A stretch of 64,000 bases of DNA from Micromonospora polyrhachis (GTDB lineage: Bacteria > Actinomycetota > Actinomycetes > Mycobacteriales > Micromonosporaceae), in NCBI RefSeq assembly GCF_014203835.1, contig NZ_JACHJW010000001.1:5344501-5408500 (forward strand), written 5' to 3'. Both the position numbers and the translations under genes were made by a program. A model generated the notes under the pieces. The model did no database searches. It had not been told where the DNA came from and was given only the letters and a program-made list of their open reading frames with translations. Positions 26,933 through 36,387 of the stretch are shown here, in pieces (positions within the stretch are counted from its first letter, which is position 1; every line of letters begins with the position of its first letter).

Positions 26933-27589
26933 TCAGGGCTTGGACATCAGCATCTGTGTCGCAACGACTGGACGGCCGTTCATAGTCTCCACGGCGATCT
27001 CACGGGTGGCAACCAGGGTGAAGTCAGCCAGCAGGTCGTACAGCCAGTCCAGGGTGTGGTGTCGGCAGACCGCGCCGTCGCCGGTCTCGAAGACACCATA
27101 GGTGCCGTACCTCCCAGCGAATTCCTGATACCGGGTGCGGTTGCGTTGGTCTGCCTGGAGACACAGGTCGCTGATGTGGAGGAATCCGCCCGGCCGCAGG
27201 ACGCGGTGCAGCTCCGTGATCAGCTCGCGCTGCCCCGCATCGGTTACTACGCACGTCAGAACCGCGAAGAGCAGGACCCCGTCGATGCTCCCGTCGGCAT
27301 GGGGCAGCAGGGGCGCATGGTCGAGAACCGTGAACCGCGCGTCCGGCTGCTCCTTCCGGGCCCGGGCGACGAGCTGCGCAGCGGAATCCACGCCTTCGAC
27401 GTTCTCGAAGCCCCATTCGGTGAGCAGCCCTACCAGCCGCCCGTAGCCGCAGCCATAGTCGAGGAGACGCGCGTGACGGTCGATCTGGTCCCACCACGAG
27501 GGTTCCGGCGGATGGCCGAAGGACTTCGTCGTTCCGGCGGAGTTCCAGTACGCCACTTGGTTGTGCAGGTTCGCCACGCCGGGGAGCAT
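26933..27589 (-). CDS. Class I SAM-dependent methyltransferase
   Basis: A 218-residue soluble protein with the Rossmann methyltransferase fold: motif I LLDYGCGYGRLVGLL, an acidic end of strand 2 at GVDSAAQLV, motif at FTVLDHAPLLPHADGSIDGV, and ELHRVLRPGGFLHISDLCL. The core resembles Methyltransf_11 proteins that act on small molecules. The substrate is unknown. It lies between the two respiratory blocks but has its own start and is separated by hairpins on both sides, so a link to respiration is not implied. Confidence 0.85.
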   Translation of the reverse strand: MLPGVANLHNQVAYWNSAGTTKSFGHPPEPSWWDQIDRHARLLDYGCGYGRLVGLLTEWGFENVEGVDSAAQLVARARKEQPDARFTVLDHAPLLPHADGSIDGVLLFAVLTCVVTDAGQRELITELHRVLRPGGFLHISDLCLQADQRNRTRYQEFAGRYGTYGVFETGDGAVCRHHTLDWLYDLLADFTLVATREIAVETMNGRPVVATQMLMSKP

Positions 27590-27618
27590 GCCACGCCGGA
27601 CGACTGGCCACGAAACGA

Positions 27619-27652
27619 GAGTGGCGCCCGCCGGAATCGGCGGGCGCCACTC
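27619..27652. terminator. Hairpin after qcrB
   Basis: GAGTGGCGCCCGCCG (27619-27633) and CGGCGGGCGCCACTC (27638-27652) form a 15-bp perfect stem with a GAAT loop, 28 bases downstream of the leftward qcrB stop and upstream of the methyltransferase start. Confidence 0.85.
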
Positions 27653-27679
27653 GTCGGTGACTGCGTTGTCGGCTACGAC

Positions 27680-29299
27680 TTACTTGCCGCTGCTGCCGAC
27701 CTCCTTCTGCTCCGGCCGAGGCTCGACCGGCGGGTGACCCGGCGAGACCGGAGCCTCGACCGGCTTCTCGATCGGGTAGAAGAAGCCCTTGATGGCCGGG
27801 CCCAGCGCGCCGAGCCGGTTCATCTTCTTCGGTACGACCCAACCGACGTAGTCCAGCTCGCCGTGACCGTGCTCGTCCGGCGCGGCGAGCGGCTGGTGCA
27901 CCTCGACGAAGCGCCCGTCGGGCATCCGGCGGATGATGCCGGTCTCCACGCCGTGCGCCAGCACCTCACGGTCGTGCTGCTGGAGACCCAGGCAGATCCG
28001 GTAGGTGATGTAGTAGGCCAGCGGAGGCAGGATCAGCAGACCGATCCGGCCGACCCAGGTCATCGCGTTGAGGCTGATGAAGAACTTCTCGGCGATGACG
28101 TCGTTGGCTCCGGAGAGGGTCAGGACCAGGTAGAACGTGACCGCCATGGCGCCGATGGCCGTCCGGGTGGGGACGTCACGCGGACGCTGGAGCAGGTTGT
28201 GCCGCTCGTAGTCCTTGTTGCGTCGCGCCTCGATGAACGGGTACGCCAGCGACAGTCCGACCAGGATGCCGGGGAGTACGACCGTCGGCCAGAACAGTGG
28301 CGGAATGACGTAACCGTCGCCGATCGGGATGACGATCTCCCAGGCCGGCATGAGTCGGGTCGATCCGTCGAGGAACATGACGTACCAGTCGGGCTGGCTG
28401 GCCGCGGAGACCACCGCCGCCTCGTACGGCCCGAAGATCCAGATCGGGTTGATCTGGAAGAGGCCACCCAGCAGCGCGATCACGCCGAAGACGACCATGA
28501 AGAAGCCGCCCTGCTTGATCGCGTAGCGGGGGAACATCCGCTCGCCGACCACGTTCTTGTTGGTCCGGCCGGGGCCGGGCCACTGCGTGTGCTTCTGCTT
28601 GAACACCAGCCCCAGGTGGGCGCTGATCAGCGCGACCAGCAGGCCGGGGACCAGCAGCACGTGGGCGATGAAGAAGCGGCTGATGATGATGTCGCCGGGG
28701 AACTCGCCACCGAAGATCGACGAGGTCACCCAGGACCCGATCACCGGGATGGAGAGCATGATCGCCGAGGCGATCCGCAGACCGGTGCCGGAGAGGCCGT
28801 CGTCCGGGAGGGAGTAGCCGGTGAAACCGGCGAGGAAGCCCACCCAGAACAGCAGCGAACCGATGACCCAGTTCAGCTCACGCGGCTTGCGGAACGCGCC
28901 GGTGAAGAAGACCCGCAGCATGTGCACCACGATGGAGGCCATGAACAGCAGGGCCGACCAGTGGTGCATCTGCCGCATGATCAGGCCGCCGCGGACGTCG
29001 AACGAGATGTCCAGGCTCGACGCGTACGCCGCCGACATGTGCGTCCCGCGCAGCGGGGCGTAGCTGCCGTTGTAGGTGACCTCCTGCATCGACGGGTCGA
29101 AGAAGAAGGTCAGGAACACGCCGGTCAGCAGCAGCACGATGAACGAGAACAGCGCGATCTCGCCGAGCAGGAACGACCAGTGGTCCGGGAACACCTTGTT
29201 GAGCAGCCGCCGCAGCGGGGTGGCTACCTGGAGCCGGTCGTCGACCTGGCTGGCTGCCTTGCCTGGCAGCGCCGCCACGTCCATTTTTCGACGCTTCAC
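27680..29299 (-). CDS. qcrB: Cytochrome bc1 complex cytochrome b subunit
   Basis: A 539-residue membrane protein carrying both b haems of complex III. Haem-binding histidines are in MRQMHHWSALLFMASIVVHM and in SRFFIAHVLLVPGLLVALIS followed by AHLGL. The Qo-site region shows the PDWY variant of PEWY (SQPDWYVMFLDGSTRL), usual in actinobacteria. A hydrophilic C-terminal extension of about 120 residues ends in a Pro/Glu-rich tail. It is the last gene of ctaE-qcrC-qcrA-qcrB and the target of several antimycobacterial drugs in relatives. A hairpin follows. Confidence 0.96.
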   Translation of the reverse strand: MKRRKMDVAALPGKAASQVDDRLQVATPLRRLLNKVFPDHWSFLLGEIALFSFIVLLLTGVFLTFFFDPSMQEVTYNGSYAPLRGTHMSAAYASSLDISFDVRGGLIMRQMHHWSALLFMASIVVHMLRVFFTGAFRKPRELNWVIGSLLFWVGFLAGFTGYSLPDDGLSGTGLRIASAIMLSIPVIGSWVTSSIFGGEFPGDIIISRFFIAHVLLVPGLLVALISAHLGLVFKQKHTQWPGPGRTNKNVVGERMFPRYAIKQGGFFMVVFGVIALLGGLFQINPIWIFGPYEAAVVSAASQPDWYVMFLDGSTRLMPAWEIVIPIGDGYVIPPLFWPTVVLPGILVGLSLAYPFIEARRNKDYERHNLLQRPRDVPTRTAIGAMAVTFYLVLTLSGANDVIAEKFFISLNAMTWVGRIGLLILPPLAYYITYRICLGLQQHDREVLAHGVETGIIRRMPDGRFVEVHQPLAAPDEHGHGELDYVGWVVPKKMNRLGALGPAIKGFFYPIEKPVEAPVSPGHPPVEPRPEQKEVGSSGK

Positions 29300-29372
29300 C
29301 GCATCTCCTCGCTGCGCTCGTCGTCGCCACGGTCATCAGGGCTGAGCGGGCTGATCCGCTCGATGGGCTCGG

Positions 29373-30464
29373 TCACGGCCGCTCCCAGAAGTCGGGCCCG
29401 ACGGTCTCGGTGTAGTCCGACTTCGCCACGAAGAAGCCCTCCTCGTCCACCGTGATCGGCAGCTGCGGAAGACTGCGGCTCGCGGGACCGAAGATCGGCT
29501 TGGCGTTGTCAGTGATCAGGAACTGCGACTGGTGGCACGGGCAGAGCAGACGGTTGGTCTGCTGCTCGTAGAGGCTCGCCGGGCAACCCGCGTGCGTGCA
29601 GATCTTCGAGTACGCGACGTAGTTACCGAACATGTACTCTTCCTTGCCCACCCGTACGTTCGCCTCGCGGGCGTCCTGCGCGTCGTCCTCGCGCAGGTGG
29701 ATCAGGAGGGTCGGGGAGTCGGCGTGCTTGTTGGTCGCACCGTGCGGGATGCCGGGGAAGACCGTCATCTGGCCACCGGCGCTCACGTCCTCGGGGCGGA
29801 TCGGGCTGCCGTCCTCCCGGGTCAGCCGGATCAGCTTCTTGGTGCCGTGGTCGTCGGTCGGGGCCCACCCGGTGGTGAACATCTGGTTCTTCTCGTGCGG
29901 CTGCTTGATCAGACCACCGATCAGCGGTGCCGCGGCGACCGCACCGACCGGAGCCAGACCGGCTAGCAGCGAGACACCGAGCAGCGGCCGGCGACGTACT
30001 CCCAGCTCGTCGGCGATGTAGGCCATGGTGCCGGCAGTGATCTTCCGGTCCTCCGGATTCGACGGTCCGTCGTGCCGGTCCTGGATCGCCACCTCCTTCG
30101 GCAGCAGCTTCTTGCCCCAGGTGAGGATGCCGAAGCCGACGCCGAGCAGCGCGACGCCCAGCGTCAGGCCGAGCAGCGGCGTGAACCACTTGTCCTGACC
30201 GGTGCCGGCGCGGTACTCCCACGGCCACCAGATGTAGATGGCCAGGAAGGCGGTAGCCGCCAGGCCGGTGAGCAGGAAGAAGAACACGACGGTACGGACC
30301 AGCCGACGCTCGCCCTTGGTCCCCGGGACCGGGAACTGCGGCTCGTAGTGGACGATCTCGATGTCGTCCCGGCGGAGCCCTTCCTTAAGGACGTCGAACC
30401 GGGTCAGCGTCGGGTCGTCGAGGTCCACCGGCTCCTGGCCGGCCTGGGATGCCTGCGTGCTCAT
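29373..30464 (-). CDS. qcrA: Cytochrome bc1 complex Rieske iron-sulfur subunit
   Basis: A 363-residue protein with three transmembrane helices (VRTVVFFFLLTGLAATAFLA, LLGLTLGVALLGVGFGI and a third at LLGVSLLAGLAPVGAVAAAP), the actinobacterial form with two extra helices. The C-terminal Rieske domain binds a [2Fe-2S] cluster through ICTHAGCPAS and LCPCHQSQF. The third helix is preceded by twin arginines in the run RRRP, as expected for Tat-assisted insertion of its last segment. Start ATG overlaps the qcrC stop. Confidence 0.96.
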   Translation of the reverse strand: MSTQASQAGQEPVDLDDPTLTRFDVLKEGLRRDDIEIVHYEPQFPVPGTKGERRLVRTVVFFFLLTGLAATAFLAIYIWWPWEYRAGTGQDKWFTPLLGLTLGVALLGVGFGILTWGKKLLPKEVAIQDRHDGPSNPEDRKITAGTMAYIADELGVRRRPLLGVSLLAGLAPVGAVAAAPLIGGLIKQPHEKNQMFTTGWAPTDDHGTKKLIRLTREDGSPIRPEDVSAGGQMTVFPGIPHGATNKHADSPTLLIHLREDDAQDAREANVRVGKEEYMFGNYVAYSKICTHAGCPASLYEQQTNRLLCPCHQSQFLITDNAKPIFGPASRSLPQLPITVDEEGFFVAKSDYTETVGPDFWERP

Positions 30465-31348
30465 GACTTCCCCGCAATCCAGAGGCTGGCGAAGACCAGG
30501 GCCACGATGCCGACCAGGAAGATCGCCACACCCTCGGTCGACGGACCGAGCCGGCCGAGGTTGAAGCCACCCGGGTCACGGTCGTTCTTCAGGGTCTCCT
30601 GCACGTACGCGATGATGTCGGCCTTCTCCTCCGGCCGCAGCTGGTTGTCGCCGAAGACCGGCATGTTCTGCGGGCCGGTCAGCATCGCCGCGTAGATCTG
30701 CCGGTCGGTCGCCGGGCCGAGGCCCGGAGCGAACTTGCCGGAGGAGAGCGCACCGCCGCCGCCGCCGAAGGAGTGGCAGGACGAGCAGTTGATCCGGAAC
30801 AGTCGGCCGCCCGCCGCCACGTCGCCGTCCTTGGCCAGGTCCGTACCCTCGGGCAGCTGCGGGCCGCCACCGAGCTCCTGGACGTACTGGCCGAGCTGAC
30901 GGGTCTGCTCGTCGGTGAAGACCGGGGGCTTCCGCTCGGCCTGCGCCTCCTGGCGGGCCATCGGCATCCGGCCGGTGCCGACCTGGAACTCCACGGAGGC
31001 CGATCCGACGCCGATCAGGCTCGGGCCACGGCCTTCGAGGCCCTGGGCGTCGCTGCCGTGGCAGGAGACACAGCTTACGTCGAACAGCGCCTTGCCGTCC
31101 TGGGCGGCACCGGTCAACTGGGGGGTGTCCTGCGCCTGCAGACCCGGTGCGAAGACGGTGTAGGCGCCGCCGGCCAGGGTCAGCGCAGCCAGTAGTCGTA
31201 CCGCGGCACCCAGCCGGCGGCGGCCCCGGCTGCGTGGTGTGGATCGCCCACGGCGTAGCCGCGCGAGCACGCCTCGCCCGCCCGTCTCGGGGCGGCTCGC
31301 CGAGGATGCGGCCGCGCCCGGACGGGCGTCGGGGATGTCAGAAGTCAT
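30461..31348 (-). CDS. qcrC: Cytochrome bc1 complex di-haem cytochrome c subunit
   Basis: A 295-residue membrane-anchored cytochrome cc with two haem c motifs, CVSCH and CSSCH, each with a distal Met (MPMARQEAQ, NMPVFGDNQ). An N-terminal hydrophobic segment after a basic stretch and a C-terminal helix (GVAIFLVGIVALVFASLWIA) anchor it. It passes electrons directly to subunit II of the oxidase, so no soluble cytochrome c is needed in the actinobacterial supercomplex. The N-terminal ~40 residues are unusually Arg/Ser-rich. It lies 92 bases after ctaE and overlaps qcrA. Confidence 0.96.
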   Translation of the reverse strand: MTSDIPDARPGAAASSASRPETGGRGVLARLRRGRSTPRSRGRRRLGAAVRLLAALTLAGGAYTVFAPGLQAQDTPQLTGAAQDGKALFDVSCVSCHGSDAQGLEGRGPSLIGVGSASVEFQVGTGRMPMARQEAQAERKPPVFTDEQTRQLGQYVQELGGGPQLPEGTDLAKDGDVAAGGRLFRINCSSCHSFGGGGGALSSGKFAPGLGPATDRQIYAAMLTGPQNMPVFGDNQLRPEEKADIIAYVQETLKNDRDPGGFNLGRLGPSTEGVAIFLVGIVALVFASLWIAGKS

Positions 31349-31440
31349 GGCCTGTGTCCTTAACGGTTTTCTCGACCTTGTTCCAGGGACGGAGCAGCTT
31401 GTCTCAGGGACGGCACAGTGGCGTAGCGGGTGGCCCTAGA

Positions 31441-32040
31441 TCACTGGAGCCAGTAGATCATGAGGTATAGCCCGACCCACACCACGTCAACGAAGTGCCA
31501 GTAGTAGGAGACGACGATCGCCGAGGTCGCCTGAGCCGGGGTGAACCGACCCATGGTTGTGCGGATCATGAGGATGAGGAACGCGATGAGGCCACCGATC
31601 ACGTGTAGACCGTGGAAGCCGGTGGTCAGGTAGAACACTGATCCGTACCCGTCTCCATTGATCTTGATGCCCTCGTGCACCAGCTCGCGGTACTCGTTGA
31701 GCTGGCCGAGGATGAAGATCAGGCCCATCACGAAGGTGATGGTGAACCAGCGCCGAAGCGCGTGCACATTGCCCCGTTCCGCAGCGATCACGCCGATCTG
31801 ACAGGTGACCGAGGAGAGCACCAGGATCGCCGTGAAGGTCGTTGCGTACGGGACGTTGAGCACCTCGGTGTGCTTCTCCCACTGCTCGGGAGCAGCCGCA
31901 CGGATGGAGAAGTACATCGCGAACAACGCCGCGAAGAACATCAGTTCGCTGGAGAGCCACACGATCGTCCCGACACTGACCATGTTTGGACGTGTCAGCG
32001 AGTGGATCCGGCTCTTGTCAATGGCTGGGGCCGCAGTCAC
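31441..32040 (-). CDS. ctaE: Cytochrome c oxidase subunit III
   Basis: A 199-residue protein with five transmembrane helices. Typical segments are [40 protein letters not shown] and [20 protein letters not shown], the last with the subunit III WHFVD motif. GTG at 32040 is the expected start. It opens the leftward ctaE-qcrCAB unit, the standard order in actinobacteria, and is divergent from a CtaG-like gene. Confidence 0.95.
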   Translation of the reverse strand: MTAAPAIDKSRIHSLTRPNMVSVGTIVWLSSELMFFAALFAMYFSIRAAAPEQWEKHTEVLNVPYATTFTAILVLSSVTCQIGVIAAERGNVHALRRWFTITFVMGLIFILGQLNEYRELVHEGIKINGDGYGSVFYLTTGFHGLHVIGGLIAFLILMIRTTMGRFTPAQATSAIVVSYYWHFVDVVWVGLYLMIYWLQ

Positions 32041-32148
32041 GCGGTCATTATTGCCCGCGATCAGCCTCGCCGGACGCCGGGGTGGCCAAATGACCAGTCT
32101 TGCGGGGCGGTCGACCAGGCATGAGGACCCTGGCATAGCCTGAAATGC

Positions 32149-33198
32149 GTGTTGCACGTCGATCCGAGTCTGCGTACCGTGCCGGCCCTGGCGTCCGCCG
32201 TCGCGGCGGGCGGGGACGGGACGCCGCCACCCTTCACCGTCTCCGCGATCCTGACCGAGTCCACGCTGAACAACTGGCTGGCGGTCATGCTCGTGCTGGT
32301 GGCCGGCTGCTACCTCTACGGCGTACACCGGCTGCGCCTGCGCGGCGACCACTGGCCGGTGTCACGGACCGTGCTGTTCCTCGGTCCCGGGCTCGGCTCG
32401 ATCGCGGCGGTGACCCTGACCGGTCTGGGCGCCTACGACACGACGCTGCTCTCGGTGCACATGGTCCAGCACATGGTGCTCTCCATGATCGCCCCGATCT
32501 TCCTCGCGCTGGGTGCGCCGATGACCCTCGCGCTGCGTACGCTGCCCGGCGTCCCCCGCCGCCGGTTGCTCGCCATCCTGCACAGCCGGGTGGCGAAGGT
32601 CGTGACCTACCCGCTGTACGCGTTCGCCATCTTCGTGATCAACCCGTTCGTGCTCTACTTCACCGACCTCTACCGGCTGTCGCTGGAGAACGCGTTCGCG
32701 CACGAGGTGGTCCACGCCCACTTCATCCTGACCGGCTGCCTCTTCTTCTGGCCGCTGGTCGGGCACGACCCGCTGCCGGGACGTTGGCCCTATCCAGCCC
32801 GGGCTCTGCTGATGGTGCTCTCCGTGCCGTTCCACACCGTGCTCGGGCTCACCATCATGGAAAGCACCACACTCTTCGGCGGCGACTGGTATCCGTCGTT
32901 GGGCCTCGACTGGTCCAATCCCTGGTCCGACCAGGAGGTGGCTGGCGGAATCCTCTGGGCCGGTGGCGAGTTCGTCAGCATCACCATGCTCGCCGTGCTG
33001 GTCGTGCAGTGGATTCGGCAGTCCGAGCGGGAAGCCCGCCGGCTCGACCGGGAACTGGACCGCCAGGAGGCCCGGGAGCAGCAGGAGCAGCAGGAGCAGC
33101 GGGAGCCGCAGTATCGGGATCGGGCCACGGCACCGGCTGGTGAGCAGGCCGCAGAAACTCGCAGCGAGTCCGCCGTCGAGCCGGCGACGCCCGCCTGA
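32149..33198 (+). CDS. Cytochrome c oxidase assembly protein, CtaG-like
   Basis: A 349-residue membrane protein with about seven spans, of the caa3_CtaG family, involved in copper delivery or oxidase assembly. Conserved His/Met-rich segments are [40 protein letters not shown] and [11 protein letters not shown]. The C-terminal ~55 residues are charged and Gln/Glu-rich ([18 protein letters not shown]). The GTG start at 32149 has no ribosome binding site, so translation may be leaderless. Its place beside ctaE supports a role in building the oxidase. Confidence 0.88.
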   Translation: MLHVDPSLRTVPALASAVAAGGDGTPPPFTVSAILTESTLNNWLAVMLVLVAGCYLYGVHRLRLRGDHWPVSRTVLFLGPGLGSIAAVTLTGLGAYDTTLLSVHMVQHMVLSMIAPIFLALGAPMTLALRTLPGVPRRRLLAILHSRVAKVVTYPLYAFAIFVINPFVLYFTDLYRLSLENAFAHEVVHAHFILTGCLFFWPLVGHDPLPGRWPYPARALLMVLSVPFHTVLGLTIMESTTLFGGDWYPSLGLDWSNPWSDQEVAGGILWAGGEFVSITMLAVLVVQWIRQSEREARRLDRELDRQEAREQQEQQEQREPQYRDRATAPAGEQAAETRSESAVEPATPA

Positions 33199-33249
33199 TC
33201 TTCTTCCGGCCCGGAGCTGCCCAGCCCGGAGCTGCGCTACCGCCGCTGG

Positions 33250-33999
33250 TCAGCCGCGTGCCCGGATCAGTGCCTCGATCCCGTCGAGCACCCGTTCGAG
33301 ACCGAAGACGAATTCCTCGTCGAGGTCGCCGTCGTTGCCGAAGGCGTCGGCCTCGACGACCGTGCTGAGCTCTGGGAACCGCTGGTTGTCGATCAGACTC
33401 CGGAGCAGTTGGGTGTAGCCCGTCATCACCTGGGCGAGCATGATGCCGGAAGCCTGGGCGGCGGCGTCGATATCGGCGGCCGTGGCGCTGACGTTGCGAA
33501 CATAGCCGGTGAGCAGCAGGATCACCGACAACTTCTCGGCCGCGGTGAGCCCGGTGTCGCGCAGGCAGCGCAGGCCCTCCTCCAACCAGAGGAGGTTGTT
33601 GGGGGTGGCCGGTGGTCCGCTGATCGGTACCCGGAGCACCCAGGGGTGCTGTCGCAGTGCTTCCCGTTCGGCCCAGGACCAGCGGGTCAGTCCGGCCCGC
33701 CAGTCGTGGTCCGACCTGTCCGGCGTTGGCGGCCTCCCATAGGCGGCGTCCACCATCAGTACCAGCAGTTCGTCCTTTGAGACGACGTAGCGGTAGAGGG
33801 ACATCGGTGCTGCGCCGAGTTCGGTGGCGACCCGGCTCATCGACACCGCAGCGAGGCCGTCGTTGTCCGCGACCCGGATGGCCGCGTCGACTATCCGCGG
33901 CAGGCTCAGGCCCCGCTTCGGTCCCTTCGGCGGTCGCTCCCGCAGCCCCCAGGCTGCCTCGATGCCGGGCGGCAGGGCGGTGCTGCTGTCGACTTCCAT
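33250..33999 (-). CDS. TetR family transcriptional regulator
   Basis: A 249-residue repressor. The DNA-binding domain is at ~33-80: LSLPRIVDAAIRVADNDGLA, then AVSMSRVATELGAAPMSLYR and YVVSKDELL. The C-terminal part is of the TetR_C_1 type found in tetracycline-repressor relatives that bind drugs. It lies divergent from an MFS drug exporter with three phased operator sites between them, so it most likely represses the pump and itself and is released by a pump substrate. ATG at 33999 is used. An in-frame ATG at 34029 would place the start closer to the first operator. Confidence 0.9.
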   Translation of the reverse strand: MEVDSSTALPPGIEAAWGLRERPPKGPKRGLSLPRIVDAAIRVADNDGLAAVSMSRVATELGAAPMSLYRYVVSKDELLVLMVDAAYGRPPTPDRSDHDWRAGLTRWSWAEREALRQHPWVLRVPISGPPATPNNLLWLEEGLRCLRDTGLTAAEKLSVILLLTGYVRNVSATAADIDAAAQASGIMLAQVMTGYTQLLRSLIDNQRFPELSTVVEADAFGNDGDLDEEFVFGLERVLDGIEALIRARG

Positions 34000-34038
34000 G
34001 GCCTTCGCTCTCCTCGGGTTGACCGCCATCCTAGTGGT

Positions 34039-34095
34039 GCGTATAAGGTACGCAAAAGAGCGTATGGCGTACGCATCAACGCGTACGTCATACGC
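34039..34095. promoter_or_regulatory. Three 15-bp operator-like repeats spaced exactly 21 bp apart
   Basis: GCGTATAAGGTACGC (34039-34053), GCGTATGGCGTACGC (34060-34074) and GCGTACGTCATACGC (34081-34095) all fit GCGTAY-N3-RTACGC and begin 21 bases apart, two turns of the helix. They fill the region between the TetR gene and the MFS gene. The likely ligand is the TetR protein, bound as up to three dimers on the same face of the DNA. The repeats and spacing are seen directly. Confidence 0.8.
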
Positions 34096-34135
34096 AGCCA
34101 TTGCGGTGGGTGACAGAAAAACGAGGTGTATCCGG

Positions 34136-35731
34136 ATGAGCACGGTTATCCGACCCAGGGCGGGACGGCGGGAGTGGATCGGGCTGGTCGTCCTGCTCCT
34201 GCCGCTGTTGTTGGTGTCCATGGACGTGTCGGTGCTGTATTTCGCGGTGCCGTTCATCAGTCGGGAGCTGACTCCGACCAGCACCGAGCAGCTGTGGATC
34301 TTCGACATCTACGGATTCGTGCTAGCCGGGCTGCTGCTCACGATGGGGGCGATCGGTGACCGGATCGGTCGTCGTCGGCTGCTGATGATCGGCGCGGCGG
34401 CGTTCGGACTGGCGTCGGTTGCCGCCGCGTACGCCACCAGCCCGGAACTGCTCATCGCCGCCCGGGCGTTGCTCGGCATCGGTGGGGCGACCCTGATGCC
34501 GTCGACCCTGGCGCTGATCCGCAACATGTTCCACGACGACAAGCAGCGCGGTACCGCCATCGCGATCTGGTCCGCAGTACTGACCGGCGGTGTCGCGATC
34601 GGCCCGGTGATCAGCGGCCTGCTGCTGGACCACTTCTGGTGGGGCTCGGTCTTCCTGATCAACTTGCCGGCGATGGTGCTGCTGCTGGTGCTCGCACCGG
34701 TGCTGGTGCCCGAGTTCAAGCCGGCGCGGGCTGGCCGGTTCGACTGGATCAGTGCGGTGCTTTCCCTCGCCGCCGTCCTGCCGGTGATCTACGGCATCAA
34801 GGAGATCGCCGCGCACGGTGTCGACCTGACCCGAATTCTGATCATCGCGGCTGGTCTGGTCCTCGCCGCCGTGTTCGTCTGGCGGCAGCGGATCGCCGCG
34901 AGCCCGATGATCGACCCCGCGTTGTTCCGTAATCGGGGGTTCGGCAGTTCGGTCCTCACCAACCTGGTGGCGATGTTCGCGATCGTGGGCTTTGCCATCT
35001 TCACCACGCAGTACCTGCAGTCGGTGCTCGACATGCGCCCGCTGGAGGCGGCGCTGTGGAGCCTGGTGCCCTCGCTCGGGGTAAGCGTGGCGGCACCGCT
35101 GTCGCCAATGCTCGCCCAGCGGATCAACCGGGCCTACCTCATCAGCGCCGGCTTCCTGATCGCGGTCGTCGGCTTCGTCGTACTGGCCCAGGTCCAGGTC
35201 GACTCGCCCCTGTGGGTGGTGCTCACCGGTGCCGGGGTCTTTGCCGCCGGCACCGCCGTGGTGATGACCCTGATCACCGACCTGGTCGTGGGTGCCGCCC
35301 CGCCGGAACAGGCGGGCACCGCCTCGGCACTGGTGGAGTGCTCCTCGGAGTTCGGCGGCGCGTTCGGCATGGCGGTGTTGGGCAGCATCGGCCTGGCCGT
35401 GTACCGCGACGAGGTGACCGCCGGCGTGCCCGCCGGTCTGCCCGCGGAGGCGGTGGCCGGCGTACGGGAAACCCTGGCCGGTGCCACCGTGGTCGCCGAA
35501 GGCCTGCCCGGACCGGCCGGTGACGCGCTGCTCGCCGCCGCTCGGTTGGCGTTCGTGAACGGGATGCAGGTGGCAGCCGTCACTGCCGCGGTCGTGATGG
35601 CCGTCGCCGCCGTCGTCTCCCTGCTCGCCCTGCGGCGGGTACGACCCGGTCAGTCCGCTGATGGCGTACACCGAGTCCCACCCCCGGTCGGGGCGCACGA
35701 GCCGGCCTCTCCGTCGGTCCCCATCGGCTGA
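34136..35731 (+). CDS. MFS drug exporter, 14-span DHA2 type
   Basis: A 531-residue proton-driven exporter. It has the DHA2 pattern: MDVSVLYFAVPFISRELTPT in helix 1, motif A GAIGDRIGRRRLL, motif C in SAVLTGGVAIGPVISGLLLD, and 14 hydrophobic spans. The sequence around helix 1-4 closely resembles the LfrA/SmvA/QacA group that exports quaternary ammonium compounds, dyes and fluoroquinolones. Start ATG at 34136. Regulation by the divergent TetR protein is indicated by the three operators upstream. In mycobacteria lfrA is likewise next to a TetR gene. Confidence 0.92.
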   Translation: MSTVIRPRAGRREWIGLVVLLLPLLLVSMDVSVLYFAVPFISRELTPTSTEQLWIFDIYGFVLAGLLLTMGAIGDRIGRRRLLMIGAAAFGLASVAAAYATSPELLIAARALLGIGGATLMPSTLALIRNMFHDDKQRGTAIAIWSAVLTGGVAIGPVISGLLLDHFWWGSVFLINLPAMVLLLVLAPVLVPEFKPARAGRFDWISAVLSLAAVLPVIYGIKEIAAHGVDLTRILIIAAGLVLAAVFVWRQRIAASPMIDPALFRNRGFGSSVLTNLVAMFAIVGFAIFTTQYLQSVLDMRPLEAALWSLVPSLGVSVAAPLSPMLAQRINRAYLISAGFLIAVVGFVVLAQVQVDSPLWVVLTGAGVFAAGTAVVMTLITDLVVGAAPPEQAGTASALVECSSEFGGAFGMAVLGSIGLAVYRDEVTAGVPAGLPAEAVAGVRETLAGATVVAEGLPGPAGDALLAAARLAFVNGMQVAAVTAAVVMAVAAVVSLLALRRVRPGQSADGVHRVPPPVGAHEPASPSVPIG

Positions 35732-35903
35732 CCGTCGGCCCACCGAGCGGCCTGACGAGGGATGCCAGCCGGGCCCTCGTCAGGTCGACCCGGCCGGGAC
35801 GACGGGGCCCGACCTCGACCGGTACGATCGGCGGGCACGCCGGGGTCGTTCCACCAGCCCAAGTCCGTTGGACCTGGTGAATCACCCCACCGACGCGGGA
35901 GCC

Positions 35904-36323
35904 ATGCGACTGATGACCGATCGTCTTTACACCGTCCTGCTCTACAGCCACGACCCGCAGGTCCGGGACCGGATGCGGCTCGCCATCGGTACCCGGCCGG
36001 CCAGCGATCTCAAGGTCGAGTTCGTCGACGCGGCCAGCTACGCCGAGTGCCTCCAGCTGGTCGACGACTACGAGATCGACCTGCTGCTGCTGGACGGCGA
36101 GGCCAAGCCGGCGGGCGGCCTCGGCATCGCCCGGCAGATTAAGGACGACCGCACCGACGCTCCGCCGACCTGTGTGGTGATCGCCCGGTCCGCGGACCGC
36201 TGGCTCGCCGCGTACGCCCAGGTCGACGCGACCCTGGTGCACCCGCTCGACCCGGTGACCACCGGCCAGACGGTGGCCAGCCTGCTGCGCTCCACCGACA
36301 CCGGCACGACCAACGCTGCCTGA
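35904..36323 (+). CDS. Receiver-like (CheY-fold) single-domain protein
   Basis: A 139-residue protein that reads as a lone response-regulator receiver fold: beta strand [40 protein letters not shown] with an Asp at the phosphoacceptor position, and [20 protein letters not shown]. There is no output domain and no kinase nearby. The conserved acid pair at the end of strand 1 is not evident (YSHDPQ only), so phosphorylation is uncertain. An ATG nine bases downstream is an alternative start. It lies 64 bases upstream of trpD and could share its message. Confidence 0.7.
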   Translation: MRLMTDRLYTVLLYSHDPQVRDRMRLAIGTRPASDLKVEFVDAASYAECLQLVDDYEIDLLLLDGEAKPAGGLGIARQIKDDRTDAPPTCVVIARSADRWLAAYAQVDATLVHPLDPVTTGQTVASLLRSTDTGTTNAA

Positions 36324-36387
36324 CCCGGCAGCGTTGGCGGCCGTACCGCCGTATCCGCCGATCCACCGCCCGATCGGGAGGCCCACC

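Noticed and set aside
32099-32150. Classical -35/-10 promoter for the CtaG-like gene
   Set aside because: TTGCGG and TAGCCT are 30 bases apart, too far for a sigma-70-type promoter, so I do not call it.
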